Shown here: positions 26,047-35,122 of the stretch, piece after piece | Numbering within the stretch: the stretch's first letter is position 1 | How the letters are laid out: each line of letters opens with the position of its first letter | Source: an uncultured Clostridia bacterium | GTDB taxonomy: Bacteria; Bacillota; Clostridia; Oscillospirales; Oscillospiraceae | NCBI GenBank assembly: GCA_945948535.1 | Contig: CAMFBN010000006.1 | Coordinates: forward strand, 1 to 64,000 | Direction: 5' to 3' | Length of the DNA: 64,000 bases | Notes under the pieces: model-generated | Told to the model about the DNA's origin: nothing | What the model saw: the letters and a program-made list of their open reading frames with translations, nothing else | Database searches by the model: none | Position numbers and translations under genes: made by a program

Positions 26047-26892
26047 TCAGAAGCCCTTAAACGGCTCAATACGGATGCGCCAGGAGTTGCCTGTGCCGAT
26101 GTTGTAGGCCCGGGCAAAGCTGCCCTGATTGATGGCAACAGCAACGCAGTCCAGGCTGTTGACATAGGCCAGCGCCTCGCCCACGTACACATCCGCAAAG
26201 CTCTTGGCAAACTGGATAATGTTGCGGTAGACGCAGCGGGTGTCATTCTCAATGGTAATGCTCACCCGATCACCGTATTGAATGCCGGTTTGCAGGAACA
26301 GCGTCCGGGGGATGTTGGTCCACAGGCTGCCGAACCGCACGTCCAGCACATCAATGGTGCCGCACACGGCATGGCCTTCCATCCTCGGTTCGATTATGGG
26401 AAGCCGCACCAGTGAGTCTGTGTCCCGCAGAGGGCCGACCTCGGCAAAATCAATGATGCCGCTGGCAAGCCGCGCGCCGGTATAAGCGTAGACATCCCGT
26501 CCGTGGAAGGTGTAGCTTTCACCGGAGCGGGGGAGACGGTTCACATTTTCATCGATTTCCCGGACTTCCTCAATGCCGTCAAACCGGATCACATGGGTCA
26601 GCGTACCGTTGTCGGGTGTAACGACATAGTGCCCACTGGCGGTCTTGACCACAACGCTCTTTCGGTCAGAGCCGACACCGGGATCCACCACAGATACAAA
26701 TACGGTGCCCTGGGGCCAGTAACGAATCGTCTGGATCAGGCGATAGCTGGCTTCCCAAATATTGTAAGGGGTAATGTCGTGGGTCAGGTCGTGAATATTC
26801 AGTTGGGGGTGAACGGAATACGCAACGCCGTACATGGCGCTGACCGCGCCGTCCACAAGGCCGAAGTCCGTTTGAAATACCAGATGATTCAT
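26047..26892 (-). CDS. DUF62 / SAM hydroxide adenosyltransferase family protein
   Basis: 281 aa. LVFQTDFGLVDGAVSAMYGV opens the protein, with the conserved Asp. HDITPYNIWEASY, FVSVVDPGVGSDRK and VTPDNGTLTHV follow, all typical of the DUF62 (fluorinase/SAM-hydrolase) fold. Known DUF62 members cleave SAM to adenosine and methionine using water. A GGAGG site precedes the ATG. It leads the ECF operon, so uptake and SAM or adenosine handling are probably linked. Confidence 0.88.
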   Translation of the reverse strand: MNHLVFQTDFGLVDGAVSAMYGVAYSVHPQLNIHDLTHDITPYNIWEASYRLIQTIRYWPQGTVFVSVVDPGVGSDRKSVVVKTASGHYVVTPDNGTLTHVIRFDGIEEVREIDENVNRLPRSGESYTFHGRDVYAYTGARLASGIIDFAEVGPLRDTDSLVRLPIIEPRMEGHAVCGTIDVLDVRFGSLWTNIPRTLFLQTGIQYGDRVSITIENDTRCVYRNIIQFAKSFADVYVGEALAYVNSLDCVAVAINQGSFARAYNIGTGNSWRIRIEPFKGF

Positions 26893-26924
26893 GTCTGTGT
26901 TACCTCCGGGGAATTCTATAGTTC

Positions 26925-26952
26925 ATTATACAGGCTGCGGCGAGATTGTCAA
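26925..26952 (-). promoter_or_regulatory. Promoter for the DUF62-ECF operon
   Basis: TTGACA and a perfect TATAAT are separated by 16 bases on the minus strand, about 35 bases before the start codon. No riboswitch motif is visible between. Confidence 0.75.
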
Positions 26953-26979
26953 TGGAAAACATTTTTTCGTATGCTGTCG

Positions 26980-27008
26980 TTGCAATGAGCGGATACCTAT
27001 GCTATAAT
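26980..27008 (+). promoter_or_regulatory. Promoter for the flavin reductase-like gene
   Basis: TTGCAA and TATAAT are separated by 17 bases and end 20 bases before the ATG. Confidence 0.65.
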
Positions 27009-27028
27009 ATGGAATAGGGAGTGATTTT

Positions 27029-27559
27029 ATGAAGAAAAAAGTAGATGCTTTTGACTACGCCAAAGTGATCTGCAAAGCGCTGCGTAAGGGCGTACTGCTG
27101 ACGACCCGCGCTGGCGACCGCGTGAATACCATGACCATCGGTTGGGGCAAGATCGGCGTGGAATGGGGGAAGCCCATTTTTATTGCCTATGTGCGCGACA
27201 GCCGCTATACAAAGCAGCTTTTGGAGGAATCCGGGGAATTTACGGTCAATGTTCCGATGAACGAGGAAAACCGGGAGATACTGGGCTACTGCGGCAGCAA
27301 GTCAGGCCGCGACACCGACAAAATCCGTGACAGGAAGCTGGAAACTGTGGATTCCGATGTGGTGGCAGCCCCGGGAATTGTACAGTTTCCCCTGACCTTG
27401 GAGTGTAAGGTGATCTACCAGCAGAAGCAGGAGCTTGCGCAAATGCCCCGGGAGGTAATCGGAAGATTCTATCCTCCGGTGGGAGCGGAAGCGGCGCCTG
27501 ATATGCACACCGCGTTCTACGGTGAAATCGTGAATGCGTATCTTATCGAGAAGGACTGA
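27029..27559 (+). CDS. Flavin reductase-like (FMN-binding split barrel) protein
   Basis: 176 aa. VLLTTRAGDRVNTMTIGWGKIGVEWGKP and RYTKQLLEESGEFTVNVP match the flavin reductase-like split-barrel family, which binds FMN and passes electrons to a partner. The partner and substrate are unknown. GGGAGTG precedes the ATG; a strong terminator follows, so it is a single-gene unit. Confidence 0.85.
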   Translation: MKKKVDAFDYAKVICKALRKGVLLTTRAGDRVNTMTIGWGKIGVEWGKPIFIAYVRDSRYTKQLLEESGEFTVNVPMNEENREILGYCGSKSGRDTDKIRDRKLETVDSDVVAAPGIVQFPLTLECKVIYQQKQELAQMPREVIGRFYPPVGAEAAPDMHTAFYGEIVNAYLIEKD

Positions 27560-27565
27560 CAGTAT

Positions 27566-27601
27566 GTAAGCCGCTGCGTGGCGCAGCGGCTTACTTTTTT
27601 T
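27566..27601. terminator. Terminator after the flavin reductase-like gene
   Basis: GTAAGCCGCTGCG and CGCAGCGGCTTAC form a perfect 13-bp stem followed by seven T. From here to 27850 there is only a leader or promoter region, with TACAAT at 27772-27777 and no convincing -35 box. Confidence 0.85.
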
Positions 27602-27850
27602 CATGGAGGAATTCTGGGTTCCCTGACGTGTGATTTTCTATTCGACTGGATGATTCTTAAAAGTTCTGTCAAAATTACCAGTACCGGGCGGTAAAAACCG
27701 GCGGCAATCAGCAAAGCGCAAGAATTGTCGAATTTTGCAAAATTCTTGTAGCAGTTCTGTCAAGAGTGTGTTACAATAGGAACGTTGGTTTCTATCGCAT
27801 TGCATTTCACTATGAATACTGTAGCGTTGAGATGGAGGAGAGATATTACC

Positions 27851-28996
27851 ATGTCGAACAACAATATCACGCCGTCAGATTTTTTTAATCCGGATACGCA
27901 GGTTGCGCATCTTGGATTGATTGCTTGTCCGGGTGCAGAGGAACTGACCAACCTGATCGATGGTCACCTTCGCACATGGGCAAGGGAAGCTGGCATTGAG
28001 AAGGACACGTTTGTCATTGACTGTGACTGCCCCCGCTTTCAAAGCGGCGACGCAAAGGGCCTCGTCAAGGAGTCTGTCCGGGGAGACGATATTTTCTTCG
28101 TCGTAGACCCCGGCAACTACAGCCTGACCTATAATCTGTTCGGTCAGGAAAACCATATGTCTCCGGACGACCACTTTGCGAACCTGAAGCGGCTGATTCA
28201 GGCAGTGGCAGGCAGAGCCCACCGTATGACGGTTATCATGCCCAGTCTGTACGGCGGCCGGCAGCACCGGCGTGTTGCCCGTGAAAGCCTGGACTGCGCG
28301 GTTGCTTTGCAGGAGCTGCAGAGCATGGGCGTTCAGAACATCATTACCTTCGATGCCCACGATCCGCGGCTGATGAACGCGGTTCCGCTGATGAGCTTCG
28401 ATAATGTGATGCCAACCTATCAGGTGCTGAAAACACTCCTGCGTAAGATGCCCGAGCTGAGCTTCGACAAGGATGACTTTATTGTCATCAGCCCTGATGA
28501 AGGCGCCATCAACCGGAATATGTATTTTTCCAGTGTTCTGGGCTGCAATCTTGGTATGTTCTACAAGCGCCGGGACTATACCCGGGTGGTGAATGGCCGT
28601 AACCCGATCGTTGCGCATGAGTATCTCGGTGAGAGCGTGGAAGGGAAGACCGTTTTCATTGCCGATGATATTATCGCCTCCGGTGAAAGTATGCTGGAGG
28701 TTGCCGGAGAGCTGAAAAAGCGCGGGGCGAAGAACATTATCGCCAACGCTACCTTCCCGCTGTTTACCAGTGGTGTCGCCAAGTTTGATGAGGCGGTCCG
28801 GGAGGGTACGCTGACTGCCGTTCTCGGTACCAACCTGACCTACCGCAAGCCGGAGCTTTTGAGCAGAGAATGGTACTTTGACGTGGACTGCTCCAAGTAC
28901 TGCGCATACTTTGTTGTTGCCATCAACCATGAGATGAGTGTCTCCTCCATTTGCGACCCCATCAAGAAGATTGAAGCGCTGCTGAAGAATCGCTGA
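27851..28996 (+). CDS. Ribose-phosphate pyrophosphokinase (long, divergent type)
   Basis: 381 aa from ATG 27851 (GGAGGAG upstream), about 65 residues longer than typical Prs. The PRPP-binding loop is FIADDIIASGESMLEVAGEL; MPSLYGGRQHRRVARESLDC corresponds to the ATP/ribose-5-phosphate region, and ITFDAHDPR to the regulatory flexible block. It would make PRPP for nucleotide, histidine and NAD synthesis. The extra N-terminal block (LGLIACPGAEELTNLIDG) distinguishes this clostridial variant. It may be the only Prs of the organism or a second copy. Confidence 0.85.
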   Translation: MSNNNITPSDFFNPDTQVAHLGLIACPGAEELTNLIDGHLRTWAREAGIEKDTFVIDCDCPRFQSGDAKGLVKESVRGDDIFFVVDPGNYSLTYNLFGQENHMSPDDHFANLKRLIQAVAGRAHRMTVIMPSLYGGRQHRRVARESLDCAVALQELQSMGVQNIITFDAHDPRLMNAVPLMSFDNVMPTYQVLKTLLRKMPELSFDKDDFIVISPDEGAINRNMYFSSVLGCNLGMFYKRRDYTRVVNGRNPIVAHEYLGESVEGKTVFIADDIIASGESMLEVAGELKKRGAKNIIANATFPLFTSGVAKFDEAVREGTLTAVLGTNLTYRKPELLSREWYFDVDCSKYCAYFVVAINHEMSVSSICDPIKKIEALLKNR

Positions 28997-29005
28997 TATC
29001 CCCGC

Positions 29006-29047
29006 AAAAACACAGCCTCCCGTTCCAAACCGGAACGGGAGGTTTTG
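29006..29047. terminator. Bidirectional terminator between the PRPP synthetase gene and cotJC 3' part
   Basis: CCTCCCGTTCC, loop AAACC, GGAACGGGAGG, flanked by AAAACACAG and TTTTGTG. Confidence 0.8.
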
Positions 29048-29050
29048 TGC

Positions 29051-29464
29051 TTACATATCCATTGCAGGGTTCATATAGTATACATTTTTCTGATTCAGTT
29101 TCTCCCGCAATAATTGCGCGGCTTCTCCGAACCTTTGGAAATGGACGATTTCCCGTTCACGCAGGAACTTAATCACATCGTTGACATCGGGATCGTCACT
29201 AAGCCTGAGAATATTGTCATAGGTAACCCGCGCTTTCTGCTCTGCCGCGAGGTCCTCCACCAGATCTGCCATGGGGTCTCCCTTGACGGCCATGCTGGCA
29301 GCGTTCCAGGGGCTGCCGGATGCGGCGGTGGGATATACACCCACGGTGTGGTCGACGAAATATGGTGCGAATCCGGCATCTTTGATCTGCCCATCATTGA
29401 GATTTCTTGTCAGCTGATGCACAATCGCGCCAATCATCTCCAGGTGACCCAGTTCCTCTGTACC
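29051..29464 (-). pseudogene. cotJC: cotJC, 3' part (interrupted spore-coat manganese catalase)
   Basis: Encodes the C-terminal two thirds of CotJC, beginning with EELGHLEMIGAIVHQL just inside the att core. That stretch carries the Glu and His ligands of the manganese-catalase four-helix fold. Later blocks VEDLAAEQKARVTYDNIL and EREIVHFQRF supply further metal ligands. The 5' part lies 17.6 kb away at 47074-47261 on the same strand. Joining at the shared GGTAC restores an uninterrupted frame of 198 codons plus stop. It is classed as pseudogene only because it is split; it is probably restored by excision. Confidence 0.92.
29460..29464. other. att core (left junction of the cotJC-intervening element)
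   Basis: The minus strand reads GGTAC, identical to the core at 47074-47078. The element side carries GAAGCATCGGAAATGTTCC on the plus strand; the chromosome side is cotJC sequence. Confidence 0.85.
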
Positions 29465-29519
29465 CGGAGAAGCATCGGAAATGTTCCAAAAAACAGTGGA
29501 CAGGCAATGTCTGTCAGTT

Positions 29520-31430
29520 TTAGCAGCACTCCATAAGGTAGGACTGTCCGGCTTTTACGGTCAGTTCGATGCTGGAGCCGTCCACCGGGCGGTACTCCAA
29601 GGGCGTTCCGAAGATATCCGTGTGTTCCTTAGGCGTGGTTGCGCCTACCGCGCCAAGAGGCAGACGGATTTTCACATCCTGCTGTTCCGTTGAGATTACG
29701 CCGACGAGCACATCATCCTCCCAGAACCGGGCGATGGCTACCACATTGCCTTCGGCGTACAGGAATTTCATACCGCCCAGCCGCAGCGCTTTGTGATCTG
29801 CCTTCAGGTGGGTCATGGTGTGAATCAGGCGGTAAGCGTCACAGGAGGGAATGTCCCGGCTCCAAGGCATGGGATAGCGGCAACCCTCGTTGGTGCCCAG
29901 CGTTCCGTCAATTTCCGCTTCGTCTCCGTAGTAGACAGAAGCCGCGCCGGTGAGCAGGAACTGGAAAATCACCGCCCCCCGGTAGCTTTCCTGAGAAATT
30001 ATGGGATTGTTGTGCAGGCGGCTGGCATCGTGGCTGTCAAACAGGTTAAACTGGTTCTCCCACATCACGTAGGGCAGCTTCGCCAGATGCTCCAGAACGC
30101 GGTTTTTCACATCCTGCGCCGTCATCCGGTAGGGCACGCTGCGAAGAACGGCGTTTCTCGCCATGAACAGATCCGGCTCTCCCAAAAACTGCCGGATGAC
30201 TCTGCCGCAGCCGTAGTAATTCATCGGCGCGTCCCATTCATTTCCCTGCAAATACTGAGCACAGTCGCCCCAGTCCTCCGCCAGAATATAGGCCTGTGGG
30301 TTAACAGCGCGAATGCTTTCACGAATCTCGGGCCAGAGAGTGTGGGCCAGCTGAAGCTCGTCCTTTCTGCCGAAGGTATCCGCCACGTCAAATCGCCAGC
30401 CGTCAATGCTGTAGGGTGGCTTCAGCCATTTTTTCAGAACAGAATCCTCCCCGCGGTAGATCACATCCCGCAGAGCCTCAGAGGTATAGTTGAGGGTGGG
30501 CAGGGTATCGACACCCAGCCATTTGTGATAGGAATTGTCGGGTGCAAAGAAATAGTATTCCCGCTCCGGGCTGTCCGGGTTGTTGTAGGCTCCGACGGAC
30601 TTATCGAAGAAGGCCCCGTCCCGATTAAACCACTTGTGAGCAATGCCGGTGTGGTTGATGGAGATATCCAGAATCAGCTTCATGCTATTCTCATGAAGCG
30701 CCTGGCTCAGCTCCGCCAGCGCCTGATCACCGCCCAGATGGGGGTCCACATGGAAGTAATCCAGGCAATCGTACTTATGTACAGAGGGCGCCACAAAAAT
30801 GGGGTTTAAGTACAGGGCAGTCACGCCCAGCTCTTTCAGATAGGGAATCTTCTGCCGGATGCCCTGCAGATCGCCGCCGAAGAAATCCATGCAGTAGCCC
30901 TTCTCATAGGGCAGGGGCGTATCTTCCCAGTGCTCCATGTGAATGGCCGGGTGACCATCCTGAGAGTATTCACCGGTGCGAACATCGTTTGAGGAGTCAC
31001 CGTTGCAGAACCGTTCCGGGAATATCTGGTAAAACACCGCGTCCTTGACCCACTCCGGCTGGACATAATCCGCCAGCAGCACGAAATCGTAGGTGTGATC
31101 CGGCACATAGGTGGTGATTTCCTTCTGCGTATAGAAGTAAATCACATTCTCACAGACCAGATAGAATTGGTACTGCATCCGATTTTCCGTCATCTGCAGA
31201 GGGGCTTCGTAGTAGACAAGCCCCTTTTCTTCCTTCCAACGGGTCATCGGGATCAACTGCTCCACACCGTTGGGAATGGTACGCAGAAAAACACAGTTCA
31301 CCGGAGCATCCCGGTAAAAACGCAGCCTGATGGTAACGGTTTCAAACAGCTTTGGGCAAGGGCTGCTGACGAAGGCAGGAGTGCCGTCGCTGTAGACGCT
31401 TTCCAGCCAGAGGTCATTGCAATTTTCCAT
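29520..31430 (-). CDS. GH13 alpha-glycosidase (neopullulanase/cyclomaltodextrinase-like)
   Basis: 636 aa from ATG 31430 (AAGGAAG eight bases upstream). An N-terminal beta-sandwich (about residues 1-115) precedes the catalytic barrel. The conserved regions are LILDISINHTG, DGWRFDVADTFG (nucleophile Asp), ILAEDWGD (acid/base Glu) and LFDSHDASR (stabiliser Asp), followed by a short C-terminal beta domain. No signal peptide is present, so it acts on imported maltodextrins or related glucans in the cytoplasm. Its 3' end lies only about 55 bases inside the element boundary. Confidence 0.9.
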   Translation of the reverse strand: MENCNDLWLESVYSDGTPAFVSSPCPKLFETVTIRLRFYRDAPVNCVFLRTIPNGVEQLIPMTRWKEEKGLVYYEAPLQMTENRMQYQFYLVCENVIYFYTQKEITTYVPDHTYDFVLLADYVQPEWVKDAVFYQIFPERFCNGDSSNDVRTGEYSQDGHPAIHMEHWEDTPLPYEKGYCMDFFGGDLQGIRQKIPYLKELGVTALYLNPIFVAPSVHKYDCLDYFHVDPHLGGDQALAELSQALHENSMKLILDISINHTGIAHKWFNRDGAFFDKSVGAYNNPDSPEREYYFFAPDNSYHKWLGVDTLPTLNYTSEALRDVIYRGEDSVLKKWLKPPYSIDGWRFDVADTFGRKDELQLAHTLWPEIRESIRAVNPQAYILAEDWGDCAQYLQGNEWDAPMNYYGCGRVIRQFLGEPDLFMARNAVLRSVPYRMTAQDVKNRVLEHLAKLPYVMWENQFNLFDSHDASRLHNNPIISQESYRGAVIFQFLLTGAASVYYGDEAEIDGTLGTNEGCRYPMPWSRDIPSCDAYRLIHTMTHLKADHKALRLGGMKFLYAEGNVVAIARFWEDDVLVGVISTEQQDVKIRLPLGAVGATTPKEHTDIFGTPLEYRPVDGSSIELTVKAGQSYLMECC

Positions 31431-31464
31431 AGACAATTCTTCCTTTCCTTTGTAGCACCCTGAC

Positions 31465-31492
31465 ATTGTATCAAAATGACAGAAAAAGTAAA
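31465..31492 (-). promoter_or_regulatory. Promoter for the GH13 gene
   Basis: TTTACT and TACAAT are separated by 16 bases on the minus strand, 35 bases upstream of the start codon. Confidence 0.6.
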
Positions 31493-31618
31493 GGGCATAA
31501 GCAAAGCTGTTTCCGGATTAAGACTTTTTGTTGAGATAGCTTGGTCAAAGCATATCCGAATCAGTTATGGCTTCTTGCGGAACTCATAAGAGAAGGCGAG
31601 AACCGACCCGCTGGTGTA

Positions 31619-32878
31619 TTATTTGCGTTTGGCAGATGTCTGCCTTTGGCGCTGTGGCAGCGTTACAGTGATTTGCAGTTTGCCCTTTGTGGGCTGGGAC
31701 GCATGAATCTGACCGTTGTGGGCGGCAGTAATGGCACTGGCGATGGAAAGGCCGATGCCATGCCCACCGGTTTGAGAGTTTCGGGAAGGGTCAGCCCGGT
31801 AGAAACGCTCAAACAGCCTGTTCAGATCACCTTCCGGCAGGGGAACTGCGGAGTCATTGCAGACTGTCAGCCTGAGCTGCTTACCGTGCTTTGACAGAGA
31901 CAGCATAATAGCAGTCTCTTCCGGGGAATACTTCAGAGCATTGTCCAGCAGGATACCGACCAGCTTGGAAATCGCCTTTTCGTCTGCTTCCATGGAAAGC
32001 ATGGGTTCGACGGCAATTTGCAAATCTTTCTTCTGTGTCTGCGCAAGGGTATGGAAGGACTGCGCCGTTTCCGCAATTACATCGGCAACCGGGATTTCCA
32101 GCAGCTCCAGCGGCGTTCCGCCTTCCTCCATCCGGGCAAGGCTCACCAGATCATTGGTCAGGCCTGTTAGCCTGTGAACATTGCTTTGGATATCCGCCAG
32201 CCACTCGTTTTCTCCCAACTCCATTGCCAGAACGTCTGCATCCGCCTGAATAATGGTCAAAGGCGTTTTGATTTCATGTCCCGCATCCGTGATAAACTGC
32301 TTCTGCTTTCCGTAGCTTTCCGCAAAGGGACGGACGATCCTGCCGGAAAAGTAGACCACAATGCCAAAAATCAGCAGCAGGCCAGCGGCTGAAAGGAGGA
32401 TACTGGTCAGCAGAAACCGCTGAAAGGCGCTGATTTCCCGTCCGCAGTCCAGAAATCGAATCCGAACGGTATCCCCATCATATTGCTTGCGGTAGCGGTA
32501 GATACTCTGAAAGCCGGTATCTGTGTCCTTTGCAAAGACTTTGGCAGCCAGGGAGGAGGCTTCGTCATCATCGATCATGGCCCCAACCGGAAGCTGGGTG
32601 TCAAGCACATTGCCGTCCGATGACAGAACCACAGAAAAGAAACGGGCATAGCTGTGCGAGTCCGGCGAAAATTGGCTGAACAAACCATTTGCCCCTGTTC
32701 CAATGGTGCCTTTGCTTTTCACCATGCGTCCCGGATTATCGACAGTTATTATTCGGTCCGCCTCTGACACGATGCCCCGGTAACTGGCAAGGTTGATTCC
32801 ACCTACCAGTACCACCAGCACGACAAGCAGGGTAGACATAGACAGAATGATAAAGCGGGCGCGTAACTTCTGGATCAT
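31619..32878 (-). CDS. Membrane sensor histidine kinase
   Basis: 419 aa with two membrane segments (about residues 8-29 and 160-180) around a 130-residue extracellular sensor region. The cytoplasmic part has the H-box ITDAGHEIKTPLTI (phospho-His) and the ATPase boxes LVGILLDNALKYSP (N-box) and TGGHGIGLSIASAI (G-box). It overlaps the response-regulator gene by four bases and follows it in the operon. The signal is unknown; possible targets are the divergent VTC/DUF4956 operon. Confidence 0.92.
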   Translation of the reverse strand: MIQKLRARFIILSMSTLLVVLVVLVGGINLASYRGIVSEADRIITVDNPGRMVKSKGTIGTGANGLFSQFSPDSHSYARFFSVVLSSDGNVLDTQLPVGAMIDDDEASSLAAKVFAKDTDTGFQSIYRYRKQYDGDTVRIRFLDCGREISAFQRFLLTSILLSAAGLLLIFGIVVYFSGRIVRPFAESYGKQKQFITDAGHEIKTPLTIIQADADVLAMELGENEWLADIQSNVHRLTGLTNDLVSLARMEEGGTPLELLEIPVADVIAETAQSFHTLAQTQKKDLQIAVEPMLSMEADEKAISKLVGILLDNALKYSPEETAIMLSLSKHGKQLRLTVCNDSAVPLPEGDLNRLFERFYRADPSRNSQTGGHGIGLSIASAITAAHNGQIHASQPTKGKLQITVTLPQRQRQTSAKRK

Positions 32879-33546
32879 GTATGTTCCTCCAAAAGATACC
32901 CGGCGTTTCGCACCGCTTTAATGGCAACATTGGCGTTTAACGCATTCAGCTTTTTGCGAAGATAGGAAATATAGACCCAGACCACGCTGTTTTCCACATT
33001 GGAATCCAAACCCCAAATCTTTTCCATAAAACGGTCAGGGGAGATCAGCTGCCGTGGGTTTGCCATCAGCAGCTCCATCATCTGATATTCCTTGTTGGCC
33101 AAACGGAAGCTGCCGGTGGGAGAGCTTAATTCGAAATTTCTGCGGTTCAGGGTGAGGTTTCCGAAGGTCAGGGAGGCATCCACCTCCAGATGTCCTCTTG
33201 TCATGGCACGAATCCGGGCCAGCAGCTCCTGTGTATCAAAGGGTTTTGTCAGATAGTCGTTGGCCCCGGAGTCCAGACCCAGCACTTTGTCATCGACTTC
33301 TGCTTTCGCGGTCAGCATCAGTACAGGAACCTGCTTTCCCTTGGCACGGATAGCCTTTAAAACGGAGATTCCGTCCAGCTTCGGCATCATGATATCCAGA
33401 ATTACACCGTCATAGTCACCGTTTTCCAGATACTCCATCGCAGTCTGTCCATCGTATACGGCATCCACACTGTAACAGTTTTTCTCCAAGATATGTGTGA
33501 TGGCTCTGGACAGGGAACGTTCATCCTCAGCAAACAATAATTTCAC
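32875..33546 (-). CDS. OmpR-family response regulator
   Basis: 223 aa starting at GTG 33546 with AAGGAGG upstream. The receiver domain has acidic residues EDE, the phospho-acceptor Asp in VILDIMMPKLDG, and the conserved Lys in YLTKPFD. The C-terminal winged helix has LANKEYQMMELLM and VWVYISYLRKKL. It is divergent from the VTC-DUF4956-beta-helix operon across about 155 bases, which suggests it regulates that operon. Confidence 0.93.
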   Translation of the reverse strand: MKLLFAEDERSLSRAITHILEKNCYSVDAVYDGQTAMEYLENGDYDGVILDIMMPKLDGISVLKAIRAKGKQVPVLMLTAKAEVDDKVLGLDSGANDYLTKPFDTQELLARIRAMTRGHLEVDASLTFGNLTLNRRNFELSSPTGSFRLANKEYQMMELLMANPRQLISPDRFMEKIWGLDSNVENSVVWVYISYLRKKLNALNANVAIKAVRNAGYLLEEHT

Positions 33547-33702
33547 GGTCCATTCCTCCTTTTCGGCTATTGTACACCATTCACATTAACTATAGCTTAA
33601 ATTTGGAGGCAAGTAAAGCAGGCCAATTTTGAAATTTTTGTGTCTTTAAGGCTCAGTTATGGTTGGCGTGTTATGCTTTCCCCAGAAAAGGAGGAATCCC
33701 AT

Positions 33703-34422
33703 ATGGCCTATCAATCGGTGTTCAGTCGGTATGAGCTGAAATATTTACTGACCCCAGCCCAGAAAAAGCAGGTTCTTCTGGCAATGCAGCCTTATATGAA
33801 GCTGGACGACTACGGGCGAACTACCATACGAAATATCTATTATGATACCCCCAGCTACCGTCTCGTGCGGCAGTCGCTGGAGCGTCCCGCTTACAAGGAG
33901 AAGCTGCGCATTCGCAGCTATGCCCAGGCTGATCCCTTCAGCCCGGTGTATGTGGAGTTGAAAAAGAAATACGACGGCATAGTATACAAACGCCGTATCG
34001 CCCTGCCGGAGAGGGAAGCCATGGCATGGATTTCGGGAAATTGCCCCTGCCTGCGGGAGGAACAGATCGTGAGAGAAATCGACTATTTCAAATGTTTTTA
34101 CACCCCGCTGGAACCAAAGGTGTTCCTTTCTTACGAACGGGAGGCCTATTACGCGCTGGATGGTTCCGATTTCCGGGTGACCTTCGATGAATCCATCCTC
34201 AGCCGTCAGAGAAATCTGTCCCTGTGCGACGGAATATGGGGCACGCCTCTGCTGAGTGCAGGACAAACCCTCATGGAAATCAAATGTGCAGGCGGAATTC
34301 CGCTGTGGATGACGGCAGTGCTTTCTGAAGAAGGTATTTTCAAAGCTTCCTATTCCAAATACGGTACAGCATATCAGAAAATGATTTATCCATATTTACA
34401 GGGAGGACGCAAATATGCTTGA
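33703..34422 (+). CDS. VTC-domain (polyphosphate polymerase-like) protein
   Basis: 239 aa from ATG 33703 (AAGGAGG upstream). FSRYELKYLL, TTIRNIYYDTPSYRLVR, KEKLRIRSY and YVELKKKYDGIVYKRR match the VTC triphosphate-tunnel fold, with alternating basic residues facing the tunnel and EIKCAG near the end. In yeast VTC makes polyphosphate; bacterial members next to DUF4956 and CotH genes are of uncertain role. It overlaps the DUF4956 gene. Confidence 0.85.
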   Translation: MAYQSVFSRYELKYLLTPAQKKQVLLAMQPYMKLDDYGRTTIRNIYYDTPSYRLVRQSLERPAYKEKLRIRSYAQADPFSPVYVELKKKYDGIVYKRRIALPEREAMAWISGNCPCLREEQIVREIDYFKCFYTPLEPKVFLSYEREAYYALDGSDFRVTFDESILSRQRNLSLCDGIWGTPLLSAGQTLMEIKCAGGIPLWMTAVLSEEGIFKASYSKYGTAYQKMIYPYLQGGRKYA

Positions 34423-35110
34423 CTTTTTCTTTCGGGGAGTCTTTAATACAGATATTTCCGGTGTGATTTCCTTCGGAGATTTCCTTTTGTGCATGGGCTG
34501 CTCGTTGCTGATTGGCGGGATTCTGGCCTTTAGCTGCCGCTATCAGGGACGGTATACCAAGAGCTTTCTGGTCACGCTCATGCTGCTGCCTGCTGTGGTC
34601 TGCACCATTATCATGATGGTAAGCGGCAGTGTGGGCGCAGGTGTGGCGGTAGCGGGAGCCTTCAGTCTGGTGCGCTTTCGTTCGGCACCGGGGACAGGCC
34701 GTGAAATTACCATGCTGTTTCTTGCCATGGGTGCGGGATTGATTGCGGGTATGGGGTATCTGGCATTTGCATTGCTGTTTGCTCTGATCATGTCGGTCAT
34801 GAATGTGATATACAATCGTCTGGACTTTGGCGAAAAGAAAAATAGCCAGCGGTATCGGACACTGTCCATCATGATCCCGGAGAGCCTTGATTACGGCGGT
34901 GTCTTTGACGAGGTGCTTCGCCATTACACCACGGATTACACGCTGACCCGGGTAAAAACCACCAATATGGGAAGCCTTTTCCGCCTGACCTACGACCTGA
35001 CCCTGCGGGAAGACGTCAGCGAAAAGGAACTGATTGACCAGCTGCGCTGCCGGAACGGGAACCTGGAAATCATGCTGTCCTGTCAGGAGAGCGCCCCGGC
35101 GGAGCTGTAA
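34415..35110 (+). CDS. DUF4956 membrane protein
   Basis: 231 aa with about four membrane segments (residues about 20-40, 47-68, 70-85 and 98-130) and a soluble C-terminal domain of about 90 residues. GAFSLVRFRSAPGTGREI is the conserved family motif. The family nearly always sits beside VTC-domain genes, as here, and its function is unknown. It starts inside the VTC gene, so the two are probably translationally coupled. Confidence 0.85.
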   Translation: MLDFFFRGVFNTDISGVISFGDFLLCMGCSLLIGGILAFSCRYQGRYTKSFLVTLMLLPAVVCTIIMMVSGSVGAGVAVAGAFSLVRFRSAPGTGREITMLFLAMGAGLIAGMGYLAFALLFALIMSVMNVIYNRLDFGEKKNSQRYRTLSIMIPESLDYGGVFDEVLRHYTTDYTLTRVKTTNMGSLFRLTYDLTLREDVSEKELIDQLRCRNGNLEIMLSCQESAPAEL

Positions 35111-35122
35111 GGAGGAAGAGCT

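Noticed and set aside
29481-29693. 70-codon plus-strand ORF at the left element end
   Set aside because: Antisense to the GH13 gene with no ribosome site; considered only as the recombinase tail in the circular form.
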